A stretch of DNA of 64,000 nt. Source: Burkholderiales bacterium (GTDB lineage: Bacteria > Pseudomonadota > Gammaproteobacteria > Burkholderiales > Burkholderiaceae_C). A program made the translations under genes and the position numbers. This document shows positions 21,301 through 30,100 of this stretch, piece by piece (positions within the stretch are counted from its first letter, which is position 1; every line of letters starts with the position of its first letter). The notes beneath the pieces are model-generated. The model did not search any database. It was not told the DNA's origin and saw nothing but the letters and a program-made list of their open reading frames with translations. The stretch lies in contig JAGWTR010000011.1 of assembly GCA_028868855.1 (NCBI GenBank), positions 53,779 through 117,778 on the forward strand, written 5' to 3'.

Positions 21301-21373
21301 GGCCTTGTTCCAGGAAGCAGCGCAAAGGGCAAGGGCAGCGGCGGAGCAGGGCCTGGAAGGTCAGCGCTTGTAA
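18344..21373 (+). CDS. tnpA: Tn3-superfamily transposase TnpA (about 1009 aa)
   Basis: Full-length Tn3 transposase: DGTQYDFYDQNLLVGMHFRYKRMGAVAYRHVADNYIAVF..., YSDTHGQSETVFAF. Confidence 0.96.
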   Translation: MCSLTMASIERTAYPRFPRVLTLKDVQNSFTPRQDEIEWATKFARGTESRLALLVQLKCFHFLRHFPPVESIPEDIIEHVSASLGMAPIRTISYANPTALYRHHKVIRELLGVEPYTDAQTRPMAVALALKAAAVVETRVDIINCVIEDLIRQGHELPVFRTLDDIAEQVHADAQTALHVQIEAQLSDVQRGWLDKLLVTDLPLRRTLYNQLKQAAKKTSRQHLDMLLDQVRWLDGLPACDDLLSPVPAIKLKHMAERAAVLDAGDLKDFTPPKRHAFILALIRQMRIRARDDVAEMFIRRIGAVHKRAREQLQTIQARQRELSDTLVATLEDVLDILAQEYDCATTGQMVRQLLAPDGTVDELRADCEAIRVWSGNNHLPLIWKPFSTWRHAMFRMANALQFEAATQDKRLLNALAVVLANEQKKAEWVEDDVDLSFASERWRKLVRRSHGLGNPTNRRFLEVCVFSHLSSDLRCGDICIEGSEAFADYRQQLLTWEQCKERLAEYCDRLDLATTAQAFVGDLKALLEETAQRVDQAFPEHAGDVVIGSNGEPTLRKVMARDVPASAVALQATIESRNPTRNLLDILANIEHWTGFTRHFGSLSGDDPKLKQARERYLLTVFAMGCNLGPTQAARHLSNGVTPHQLSYANQRHISLDQLDNACRDLTELYLRLDLPKLWGDGKKVAADGTQYDFYDQNLLVGMHFRYKRMGAVAYRHVADNYIAVFRHFIPPGVLEAIYVIEGLMKAGLSVEADTVYSDTHGQSETVFAFTHLLGIQLMPRIRNWKSLHFYRPHKGVRYKHIDRLFSETVNWKIIQDHWQDLMQVAISIQAGRIASPILLRKLSHEGRHNRLFAAARELGRVLRTIYLLKWISSKEMRQEVSATTNKIESYHAFTKWLNFGGDVITENDPNEQQKRLRYIDLVASAVILQNTVDMMRVIQGLHDANEHGDPADVEYLSPYMTTSIKRFGSYHLDLKRAREPWLKEALFQEAAQRARAAAEQGLEGQRL

Positions 21374-21429
21374 GGCACGGGTTCGATCTACGTCTTATCT
21401 GTTTTTGTACTAACTAGACAGATTTTAAT

Positions 21430-21477
21430 CCGCATATCGCTTATGTGCTATTTCTGGCCTTATCCCGGCTGACTCCC
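21430..21477. repeat. Right terminal inverted repeat of the Tn3-family element
   Basis: Reverse complement begins gggagtcagccgggataaggccagaaatagcacataagcgatatgcgg; Tn3-type G-rich end just downstream of tnpA; encodes an aberrant tail on the adjacent prs-like ORF. Confidence 0.7.
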
Positions 21478-22217
21478 ACATCGACTGAGGCGGCCCCAGC
21501 GGCCAGGAGCAGTCGGGCGGCAGCGGCAAGCGTGTGGCCCGAGCTGGCCACGTCGTCCAACACCACCACGGCACGACCTTTGACGTCAAGTGGGGGCAGC
21601 GCAATCTCGACCTGGCGGTCGCCATGGCGAACCTTGCTGCAGACGCCGTGGTCAAAATTGTGCTCTTTGGCGGCGGCCTCGATCCACTGCGCCGATTCAG
21701 CATCGGGCCCGATCAGCAAGGGGCGCTCATGGCGCTGGGCAATCAACCGCGCAAGCATGGGGGCACCGGACAGGCTGATGGCGTGTGCCAGCGGCACCGC
21801 TTCGGCCAAGGATGCGACGCGGTGCAGGTGCGGGTCCACCGTGATCAGCGCCTCAAACAGCTCGGCCAGAAAGCGTCCAATCACCCGTTGGCTCACCACT
21901 TCGCCTGGATGAAATGCGATGTCCTGGCGCATGTAGGCCAGATACGGGGCCACCAGCAGAACCCGGCGCGCGCCCAGTTCACGTGCTTGGCGCGCCACCA
22001 GCATCAATTCGATCAGCTTGTCATTGGGCCTGTCTAGGCTGCGGTACAAAACCACTTGTTCGGGCAGCGCCGAGTTGGCGTCGACCGGAAGACGCAGGCG
22101 CAGTTCGTCATCGGGAAAGCGATGGCGTTCTATGCACGCGCAGGGCAGGGCACAAGCGCTGGCCAGCCGCTCGGCGGGCGCGCGTTCATCGTCAAAATGC
22201 AGCAAGAGCGTGTTCAT
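21441..22217 (-). pseudogene. Ribose-phosphate pyrophosphokinase-like (PRPP synthetase), 3' end truncated by the transposon
   Basis: PRPP-binding loop VVVLDDVASSGHTLAAAARLLLAAGAASVDV, then GVSRDKARNST* encoded by the terminal repeat. Confidence 0.85.
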
Positions 22218-23791
22218 CAGAACTCCACGAAGACCTGTGGCACTTCGTCGACGGTACCAAGGTTGAAACCCGTCGAGCGCGCACACGCCTGGCGCGCGAA
22301 GTCCAGATCGGTGGGGAATGCGGCATACACCCGATACAGCGGCTCTTCGGCCTTGACGGGGTCGCCTAGCTTGCGCAGCAGATCCACACCCCCACCTTGC
22401 ACCTTGGGGGCACCAGCCAGCCGGGCGATGCGGGCCAATTGCAGGTTGTCGATGCCAGTCACGACAGCGTCTCGTGTGGCCTTGACCTCAAAGCTCAAGG
22501 GGGCCAGCGCTGGTGCGGCAGGGTCAAAGGGCTTGGCGCCCTGAGCCTTGATGATGGCCGACATCTTGGCCATCGCTCGACCCGAATCCAGAATATCGCG
22601 GGCAATTGCATAACCGTCACCGCCACGCACATCGGGGTCGAATTCCAGCATGCGCCCGGCCAGGCGCAAAGCCTTCTGGCGCAGATCGGATGGGGCTTGC
22701 GGATCGCATGTCAGCACACGCATCACGTCACGTGCCTCCAGGACGGGGCCAATGCCGTTGCCCACTGGCTGACGACCATCGGTGATCACCACGTCCAGGG
22801 TCAGCCCCAAACGCGAGGCCACAAACTCGAAGAGCTTGCGCAGGCGCTGTGCCTCGGGCATGGAGCGCACCTTGGCTGTCGGGCCCACGGGGATGTCCAG
22901 TACCAGGTGGGTCGAGCCCGCTGCAATCTTCTTGGACAGGATGGAGGCCACCATTTGCCCAGGTGAGTCGATCGACAGCGGGCGCTCTACCGCGATGAGC
23001 ACGTCGTCGGCGGGCGAGAGATCACTGCTGCCACCCCAGGCCAGGCAGCCGCGGTGTTCGCGCACAATTTCCTGGAGTCGTTCAAAGGGCGGCTCGACAT
23101 TGGCCAGCACCTCCATGGTGTCGGCTGTGCCGGCAGGCGAGGTGATCGCGCGTGATGACGTCTTGGGACACAGCATGCCGTGCGCCGCGACGATCGGCAC
23201 CAACAGCATGGACGTGCGGTTGCCCGGAATGCCGCCGATGCAATGTTTGTCCACCACTGGGTGCTCTCGCCAGTCCAGGCGACGCCCGACGGTCGCCATG
23301 GCATCGGTCAGGTAGTACACCTCGTCACGGTCCAGTTCGCCTTTGTTGGAGGCCACCACGAAGGCGGTCAGTTCTATCTTTGAGTAGCGGTGCTCGGCAA
23401 TGTCGCGCACGATGGCCCGGAAGTCTTCACGAGTCAGTCGCTCCCCGTCGATCTTGCGGTGCAGTGCCGGGATGGAGGAGGGCGGCTCGGCCTGGCTGAC
23501 ATGTGTCGGGTGTCCGTCTTCCACGCCCAGTTGCGCGAAGGCGTCCTCTGACAGTCCCAATTCATCGCGACCGACAATGCAGGTGTCATCGACCACATTG
23601 AGGCTGGCCAGGATGCGGCGTCCGTTGGCTCGCACCTCGACCTTGGACAGGGCTTGGAAACCCTCAGCCCGGTAGATTGCGCAGTCGCGGTGCAGATAGG
23701 CGACGTTTTCGCGGTACGTGTCAATCGCCACGCGGCGGACGCGCAGCAGTGGGGGGCCGGGAGTGATAGGGGTGTCGGTATTGGTCAGCAT
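22217..23791 (-). CDS. Long-form thymidine/AMP phosphorylase-like protein (524 aa)
   Basis: Phosphorylase core [25 protein letters not shown]...[21 protein letters not shown] with extra N-terminal domain. Confidence 0.9.
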   Translation of the reverse strand: MLTNTDTPITPGPPLLRVRRVAIDTYRENVAYLHRDCAIYRAEGFQALSKVEVRANGRRILASLNVVDDTCIVGRDELGLSEDAFAQLGVEDGHPTHVSQAEPPSSIPALHRKIDGERLTREDFRAIVRDIAEHRYSKIELTAFVVASNKGELDRDEVYYLTDAMATVGRRLDWREHPVVDKHCIGGIPGNRTSMLLVPIVAAHGMLCPKTSSRAITSPAGTADTMEVLANVEPPFERLQEIVREHRGCLAWGGSSDLSPADDVLIAVERPLSIDSPGQMVASILSKKIAAGSTHLVLDIPVGPTAKVRSMPEAQRLRKLFEFVASRLGLTLDVVITDGRQPVGNGIGPVLEARDVMRVLTCDPQAPSDLRQKALRLAGRMLEFDPDVRGGDGYAIARDILDSGRAMAKMSAIIKAQGAKPFDPAAPALAPLSFEVKATRDAVVTGIDNLQLARIARLAGAPKVQGGGVDLLRKLGDPVKAEEPLYRVYAAFPTDLDFARQACARSTGFNLGTVDEVPQVFVEF

Positions 23792-23840
23792 GGAAAGTCG
23801 CGATTCTCCCCAAATCGTACTCGCCTTGCGTAGAGGCCTT

Positions 23841-24161
23841 TCAGGCTGTGATCAGCTTGACCATGAGGGCATGATCGGTCTCAATGATCTTGAGCAGCCG
23901 ATCGATGCTGGGATGTTTGCCAGGGTTGGCGCGAGCGTCGGCCGTGTGCTCGGCATAGATGTCCAAGCCTTCTTGGGCTGCGGCCACAGTGATGATGCCA
24001 CCGTGCTTGGCGGCCAGCGCGGCATACACAGCCAGGGAACCCGCCTGGCCGGGTTTGTTTGCAATGTGAGCCACGGCTGTCGTGCCGCTGGCATCAAGGA
24101 GGTCCAGTCCGGCCAGATGCGCGACGGATGGGAGTTGTCGGAGGTTGTCGGAAAATGCCAT
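23841..24161 (-). CDS. DUF2322-family protein
   Basis: [50 protein letters not shown]; family recalled from memory. Confidence 0.65.
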   Translation of the reverse strand: MAFSDNLRQLPSVAHLAGLDLLDASGTTAVAHIANKPGQAGSLAVYAALAAKHGGIITVAAAQEGLDIYAEHTADARANPGKHPSIDRLLKIIETDHALMVKLITA

Positions 24162-24225
24162 GGGTGGGGTCCGTTGATCTTGGCCGCCCCTTGGGGGCGG
24201 CCCTGTCGGATTGGGGTGATGGTTC

Positions 24226-24465
24226 CTATTTTGACTTGCCCTGACGTTTGGCGGCCTTGGAAGCGCTTCCCAGCACGAAGGTGACCTTCATCCTCACCTG
24301 GTATTCGACGATCTTGCCTTGCTTGACGACGACCTGCTGGTCCTGAATCCAAGCACCGGTGACGTCCTGAAGCGAATCAGAAGCCCTTGCCAAACCATTT
24401 TCAATGGCATCTTGGAAACTTTTGGCGCTGGTGGAACTGACTTCGATGATTTTTGCAACACTCAT
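24226..24465 (-). CDS. Dodecin (flavin-binding)
   Basis: MSVAKIIEVSSTSAKSFQDAIENGLARASDSLQDVTGAWIQDQQVVVKQGKIVEYQVRMKVTFVL. Confidence 0.93.
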   Translation of the reverse strand: MSVAKIIEVSSTSAKSFQDAIENGLARASDSLQDVTGAWIQDQQVVVKQGKIVEYQVRMKVTFVLGSASKAAKRQGKSK

Positions 24466-24661
24466 GTCGATCTCCTTGAAATTTGCTCAGGGATTCAAGC
24501 CTACCTGACGCTTTTGTTTCTGCCAATAGGCGGAAAGGTTCTGGCCATCTGTGGTCATGCCCGTCAGTTCTGTACTTGCTACAATGTATATTATGTCAAC
24601 TTGTGCGGACGGTGGAATCTGATGCAGCGCCCTAACCATCCGACGAAGTAAAAGTGAGCGA

Positions 24662-25162
24662 TCATTCGTCCTCGCCCTTGTGGAAGATCGCCTCGAGTTT
24701 TTTTGACAGTACCAGCAAGGCGGCTGTCTCTGCCAGTGCCGCATTCTTGCGCTTGAGGTCGCGCTCGAGTTCTTTGATGCGCTTGCGGTCTTGGCGGGTC
24801 GCCTGAGGACTGGCGCGAGCTTCCTCGGGTTCGGATAAGGCTGTGGTGCAACTGGCTCGCCACAGGGCCAGATCAGCCGGATACACGCCGTGCTCTCGGC
24901 ACCAAGCACTCTTGCCTGCCTCGTTCATGGATGCCGTGGTGATCACCGCATCGAGCCGAGCTGCGGCTGTCCATGCCCGCCCTCGGGCGGGCATGGACAG
25001 GGCTTCCGTATGCCAACGCTCCAGCGTATCCATCGCGATGCCGATCTCCTGCGAGACCACCTCCAATGCTGCGCTCTCAGGCGGCAACAACCTGGCCACC
25101 GCTCTGTCTTTGAATGCTTGTCCGTATCGAGCCACTGAATTCCTTCTTCGCCGCCCGCTCAT
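24662..25162 (-). mobile_element. IS3-family OrfA transposase remnant (OrfB not present)
   Basis: Charged HTH OrfA: AVARLLPPESAALEVVSQEIGIAMDTLERWHTEAL...RIKELERDLKRKNAALAETAALLVLSKKLEAIF; no orfB follows. Confidence 0.75.
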
Positions 25163-25310
25163 TGTTGAGTTCTATCGGCACGACAACTATTCTGACGCGG
25201 CGGGGCTTGCTCGCCGTCTGCTCGGTGCTTGACCCTCAGCAATCCGCACCAGTGCTCATAAGCTCCGAAGGCCAGTCGGCACATGGTCAGCCTTCCACCA
25301 CCATAATTTG

Positions 25311-25343
25311 AAATCCCAACCCTTATCGGTTGGGATTTTTTTT
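25311..25343. terminator. Rho-independent terminator
   Basis: aaatcccaacc-cttatc-ggttgggatttttttt. Confidence 0.8.
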
Positions 25344-25437
25344 ACCCGGAGCGCTAGTGTTGGCGCGGTTTCGCGCATTTCACCAGTGAGCGGCACCCCT
25401 CATCTTTTTGCGTGTCGGAGCTTAGCCGAATAGATGG

Positions 25438-27114
25438 TTATCGGAACCGCCGACTCACCGTCATCCAAAGACGCTGGTAGCGATCAGCGGTGTCGGACGT
25501 CGGCTGCCCGCCCAGGTCGCGCCAGGCCAAACTTGCATCCACACTCCATTCCCGTTCGGTGAAACGCAGGCCCAGGCCGTAGCCGGAGAGTTCGCGCTTG
25601 TTATTGCCTGCTGCCCAAAGGTTCTTGTTGATCTTGGTGCGACCGACGTCGTAAAAAGCATACGGGGCAACGCTGCCCATTTGGTAACGCGTTTCGATCT
25701 GCATGAGCCAGCCTTCGTCGCCAAATCCCTCGTCCGTGGGGTAGGCTCTGACGCCATTGGGGCCGCCCAGGCCAAAATCCTCCGAAGAATCCAGGTTCTT
25801 GCCCGCCCATTGCGCCGATACGCGGCCAAACAGCGTGAGATTGCTCACCGGCGTGGCCTGGGTGCGGACGATATCCAGATTCCATTTATCGAAACTGTCC
25901 TGCGTCTTGGCGCTGGCCGCGTCTGCGGCTTTGAGGGAGGCGTCCAGATCAAGCTCGCCTCTGGTGTAGCCGAGGCTGCCGTATGTGATGCCGCCGCCCC
26001 CAAAGCCGTCGCGGCGATCAAATTGCAGGGTGAGGTGGATCGCATCGCTCTTCTTGTCACTGCGCGTGTTGGTGGTCCCCTGCCGGTCATCGAGCTTCTT
26101 GTGTTGGTAGGCGCCAACCACAGAGACGTTGATCTGTTGCGAGCGGATCAGTTGGTAAGACAGGCCAACAGTTGTCATGTCCGCCGTGCCGGTGGCATCC
26201 AGGCTGGCGAACTGTTTGGCCAGCTCGTAATGAGTGTGGGCGTAGCCAACGTTGCCGCGTAGGCCGGAGGCGCCCAGGGGCAGGTTGTAGCTCAGGTCGC
26301 CCAACCATTGGCCTTCGTCGCTGACGTTGCCGTGCACGGTGATCTGATCGCCAAGCATAAGAGGGCTGTCCCATTGCAGGCTGGCGCGTGCCTGGTATTC
26401 GCCGGTGTAGCGGTTGCCGTGGTTATCCAGCCCCAGTTCGCCCTTGAGGGCGGGGGTGGGCAAAACCTCCACCACCAGATCGCCGGTACCAACTTCCTGG
26501 CCGGGACGGATCAGGGGCGCGGTCTGCAGGCCTGGCTGGTCAGAAAGAATCAGCGTGGTGCGTTCCAGATTGGAGGATTCGATGACCGATCCGGGCACAA
26601 GATCCGTCAGAAAGCCTTGGGCAGCAAGGGCAAGCCGGGGATCGCCGGTGACGCTGACCTTGCCGTAGCGACCTTCAACGATGGCGATCTGGAGCACCCC
26701 GTCGGCGAACTTCTGCTCGGGAATAAAAGCGGGGGCGAAGGGATAGCCGGCGGCGCGGTAGTGTTCGGAAATCTTCAGCGCCAGGGTTTGCAGGCCAGCG
26801 AGGTCATAGAGCTTGCCAGCGACTTGGCCTAGCACGGCGCTGAGCTGCTCCCTGCTGATGAGGGTATTGCCGGTGAAACGCACAGCCTTGAGGGTGACCG
26901 TCGCACCGCCGGGAAGGCTGGCAGCGGTCGCTGGCGGGACGATCTGGAGTGTCGGGCCGGCCTTGGGCAGCGAGGGGGCTGGACGGTCTTGCTGCAGCAA
27001 CTGGCCAACGTCGGGGGCTTGCTGGGCGAGGACGGAGAAGGCAGTCAGCGTCAGCGTCAGGGCGAGGGCCGGCGCCAAGCGGATGGGACAAAAGGTTTTA
27101 GTCTTGAGGATCAT
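25438..27114 (-). CDS. TpsB-type outer-membrane transporter (ShlB/FhaC/HecB family)
   Basis: Signal peptide, POTRA region (VTLKAVRFTGNTLISREQLSAVLGQ), beta-barrel with QFDRRDGFGGGGITYGSLGYTRGELDLD and C-terminal RF. Confidence 0.92.
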   Translation of the reverse strand: MILKTKTFCPIRLAPALALTLTLTAFSVLAQQAPDVGQLLQQDRPAPSLPKAGPTLQIVPPATAASLPGGATVTLKAVRFTGNTLISREQLSAVLGQVAGKLYDLAGLQTLALKISEHYRAAGYPFAPAFIPEQKFADGVLQIAIVEGRYGKVSVTGDPRLALAAQGFLTDLVPGSVIESSNLERTTLILSDQPGLQTAPLIRPGQEVGTGDLVVEVLPTPALKGELGLDNHGNRYTGEYQARASLQWDSPLMLGDQITVHGNVSDEGQWLGDLSYNLPLGASGLRGNVGYAHTHYELAKQFASLDATGTADMTTVGLSYQLIRSQQINVSVVGAYQHKKLDDRQGTTNTRSDKKSDAIHLTLQFDRRDGFGGGGITYGSLGYTRGELDLDASLKAADAASAKTQDSFDKWNLDIVRTQATPVSNLTLFGRVSAQWAGKNLDSSEDFGLGGPNGVRAYPTDEGFGDEGWLMQIETRYQMGSVAPYAFYDVGRTKINKNLWAAGNNKRELSGYGLGLRFTEREWSVDASLAWRDLGGQPTSDTADRYQRLWMTVSRRFR

Positions 27115-27139
27115 CCTCACAATATCCTGAATAGTCGGC

Positions 27140-30100
27140 TTAGCGTTTCTTGGTATTGGTATTGGTATTGGTATTGGTATTGGTATTGGTATTGGTATTG
27201 GCATTGTCGTTGCCCATGTTGATGCCGCCGCGCACGACAAAGACAGTCATGAAGCTGCTGGCGTCGCGACTGCTGGTGTTCCAGTTAGGCGGCAAGGTGT
27301 CGTCGGGGACGTCCACCAAGGCCAAGCCGCCGTTGACACTGCCGCCCGTGGTGGTGCCATCGCCGGTGCCGCTACCACTTGTCCTGCGACTACCGGCGCC
27401 ACCCTTCGATGCCGCCGTCATCGCGGCTTTCTGGGGCGTCTGGTCTCCGACCGGGGTACCGACGCCTGTGGGCACGTCACTAATGGTGAGATTAGCGCCG
27501 ACGTAGGCGATCTGGTAGTTGGGGTTGTTGTCGCCAGTCACCGTGCCTTGGTTAATGGCGTAGGTGTTGACGCTCTGGCCCGCAGTGCGGCCGAGTCCAC
27601 CGCTGAGGCTGTCGCTACCCACCAAGTTGCCGCTGGTGAGGGCGTAGGTGAACACAGGATCGGTGTTGCCATAAACCTTGCTCTTGGCATCGGCGGTGAC
27701 GGTGATCGGGCGCTGGCTGATCACCAGGCTGCCATTGGTGAATGTGACGGTGTAGTTGACGCTGGCCAGCCCACCCGGGGTGATGACGTAGCTGCCAGCG
27801 TTGGTTGCACCTTGGCTGGCGCCGGTGTAGCCCAGACTGCCGCCAAGCACGCTCGACGTCTCGCTATTGACAAAGCCGTTGTAGGTCACGCCATTGCCGC
27901 CCGAGTACGCCGTGCCGTCGTAGGTTCGGCTGGCGTTGTTGGCCTTCACGGTCAGTGCAACGGGCGTGATCGTCAGCACGCCATTGGCTGCCGCAAAGTC
28001 GTAGTTGGCTGCACTCAATGTGCCGGTGCTGCCGGCAATCACCGCAGGACCGACCCCGGTGGTCGCGGTGGCCACGCTGCTGCCCATGGCGCTGCCGGCA
28101 ATGCCGGCGCTGGTCGCATCCTCGCCATTCACGAAGCCACCAATCGTTTGCGTCAAGCTCGGGTTGGTCGCGCCGTAGAGACGGCTCTGGTTGTCGGCTG
28201 TGACCGTGAGGTGGGCCTTGTTGATCGTCAGATTCCCGCCGTTGATGTCATAACCTTGCTGGTCGGAATAGTAGCCGTTGTAAAACTTCGCATCAGTTCC
28301 GCTGGCGGCAGAGCCGAACACGTGGGAGATGAGCGCTGACGTGCCACCGCTCTGAATCACGCCGCTGTAGGTCATGTAGGAGTCCGGTGCATCGTTGAGC
28401 GTCAGGGGCGTCAGGAAAGCGGTCAAAAGGGGCGCGGTATGGTCTTCGTAAATGCGCCAAACGGCGACACTGCCGCCGGTTTTGGCAATATTCCAGTTGC
28501 TGAAGCTGGACAGCTGCATCATCTGGGCAGTCGTGAGGCCGGTGCCGCGGCCATCGAATTGGTCGGCTTGCGCGGATGTGGCTGTATTCCAGAAACTGTC
28601 GGTAACCGTGCCAGTGTTGCCTCCCACCAACCCGCCGACAGTGCTACTGCCAGTCACGTGCCCGGTGGCGTAACTGTTGTTGATGCTGGCGGTGCCGCCA
28701 TTGCTACCATTCAACCGCCCCGCCAGTCCGCCGACGTCACTCGAACCCGATACGCTGCCCGTGGCGTAGCTGTTGCTGATGCTGGCGGTACCGTTGTTGC
28801 CATCCAGCGACCCCGCCAGACCGCCGACGTAGCCGGAAGCACCGTTCACGCCCCCCGTGGCGTAGCTGTTGCTAATATTGGCGGCGCCGTTATTAGCGTA
28901 CAGATACCCCACCAGCCCACCGACGTAGTTTTGCCCCGTCACACTACCGCCCACCAGTTCGATATTTCCCAGGATGGTGTTTTGTGCATAGCCAAACAAG
29001 CCGACGTAATTGGTGGTGGGGCGATTGATGGTGAGGTTGCTGATGGTGTGGTCGAGGCCGTTGAAGTTGCCGGTGAACGGAGTGACATCGTTGCCGATGG
29101 GCACGAAACTCCCCTGGAAGGTCGTGCAGTCGGCTGCGGTGCACTTCCACATCGCGCTCTTGTTGGCCAACGTCGAGGCAAGGTCGATATTTTTGGCGAG
29201 GGTGTAGCTGGCACCCAAGTTCATGCTCATTAACTGCAACTGGTGCGCATTGGTGATGGTGGTGCGGTACTCCATGCGCAGGAAGGGCCGGGTGTAGCCG
29301 TCGACCATGAACCAGGTATTGGCGAAGTCGAAGCCGCTGTAGGTGGCTTGGGTATAAGCGGCGACGGTGCCGGTGAGGCTGTGAATGCCGGTCGCGCTGA
29401 AGGTTCCGCCATTGTTGGTGCCATAACCGTTGAGCTGACCGGTTGTGTCAATGTCCCAGAAACTGTTGTTGATGCTGACGGTGCTGGCATTGGCGTACAT
29501 CCACCCCGCCAGACCGCCGACGGATGGAGTGCCAGACACGCTGCCCGTGGCGTAGCTGTTGCTGATGCTGGCGGTGCCGCCGCCGGAGCCGAACTGCACC
29601 CCAACCAGACCGCCGGCGTAGCCCAAACCCCCATTCACGCTACCCGTTGCGTAGCTGTTGCTGATGCTGGCGGTGCCGCCATTGGTTCCATGCAACCTCC
29701 CCACCAGTCCGCCGACGTCACTCGAGCCCGACACGTTGCCCGAGGCATAGCTGTTGTTGATGCTGGCAGTGCCACTATCGGCAAAACTCTGCCCGACCAG
29801 ACCGCCGCCGAAGCCGGAAAAACCGTTCACGTTGCCCGTGGCGTAGCTGTTGCTGATGCTGGCGATGCGGCCATTGGCTCCATGCAACCTCCCCACCAGT
29901 CCGCCGCCGAAGCTGGAAGAACCGTTCACGCTGCCCGTGGCATAGCTGTTGCTAATGCTGGCGGCACCATTGTTGGCGTACAGAAACCCCACCAACCCGC
30001 CGACATAACCTTGCCCCGTCACACTGCCGCCCACCAGCCCGACATTGCTCAAAGTGGCATTTTGCGCATAGCCGAACAGGCCCACGTAATCAGTGGCAGG

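Larger units (their letters stand above)
11647..21477. mobile_element. Tn4651/Tn5041-like Tn3-family transposon (right part; left end not identified)
   Basis: tnpS/tnpT divergent pair with putative resolution site, cargo, tnpA and right IR; no left IR found by eye, so the left boundary is unknown and may lie outside the window. Confidence 0.7.

Noticed and set aside
27151-27204. CRISPR-like array
   Set aside because: Simple 6-bp microsatellite with no spacers; no cas genes in the window.
27150-27240. tpsB start at the (Ile-Pro)n tract (ORF 25438..27240)
   Set aside because: The signal peptide MILKTKTFCPIRLAPALALTLTLTAFSVLAQQ starts at 27114; the upstream part overlaps the tpsA 3' end in another frame.
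28640-30020. Non-coding satellite or CRISPR-like repeats
   Set aside because: Repeats stay in frame within tpsA and encode GLUG motifs.
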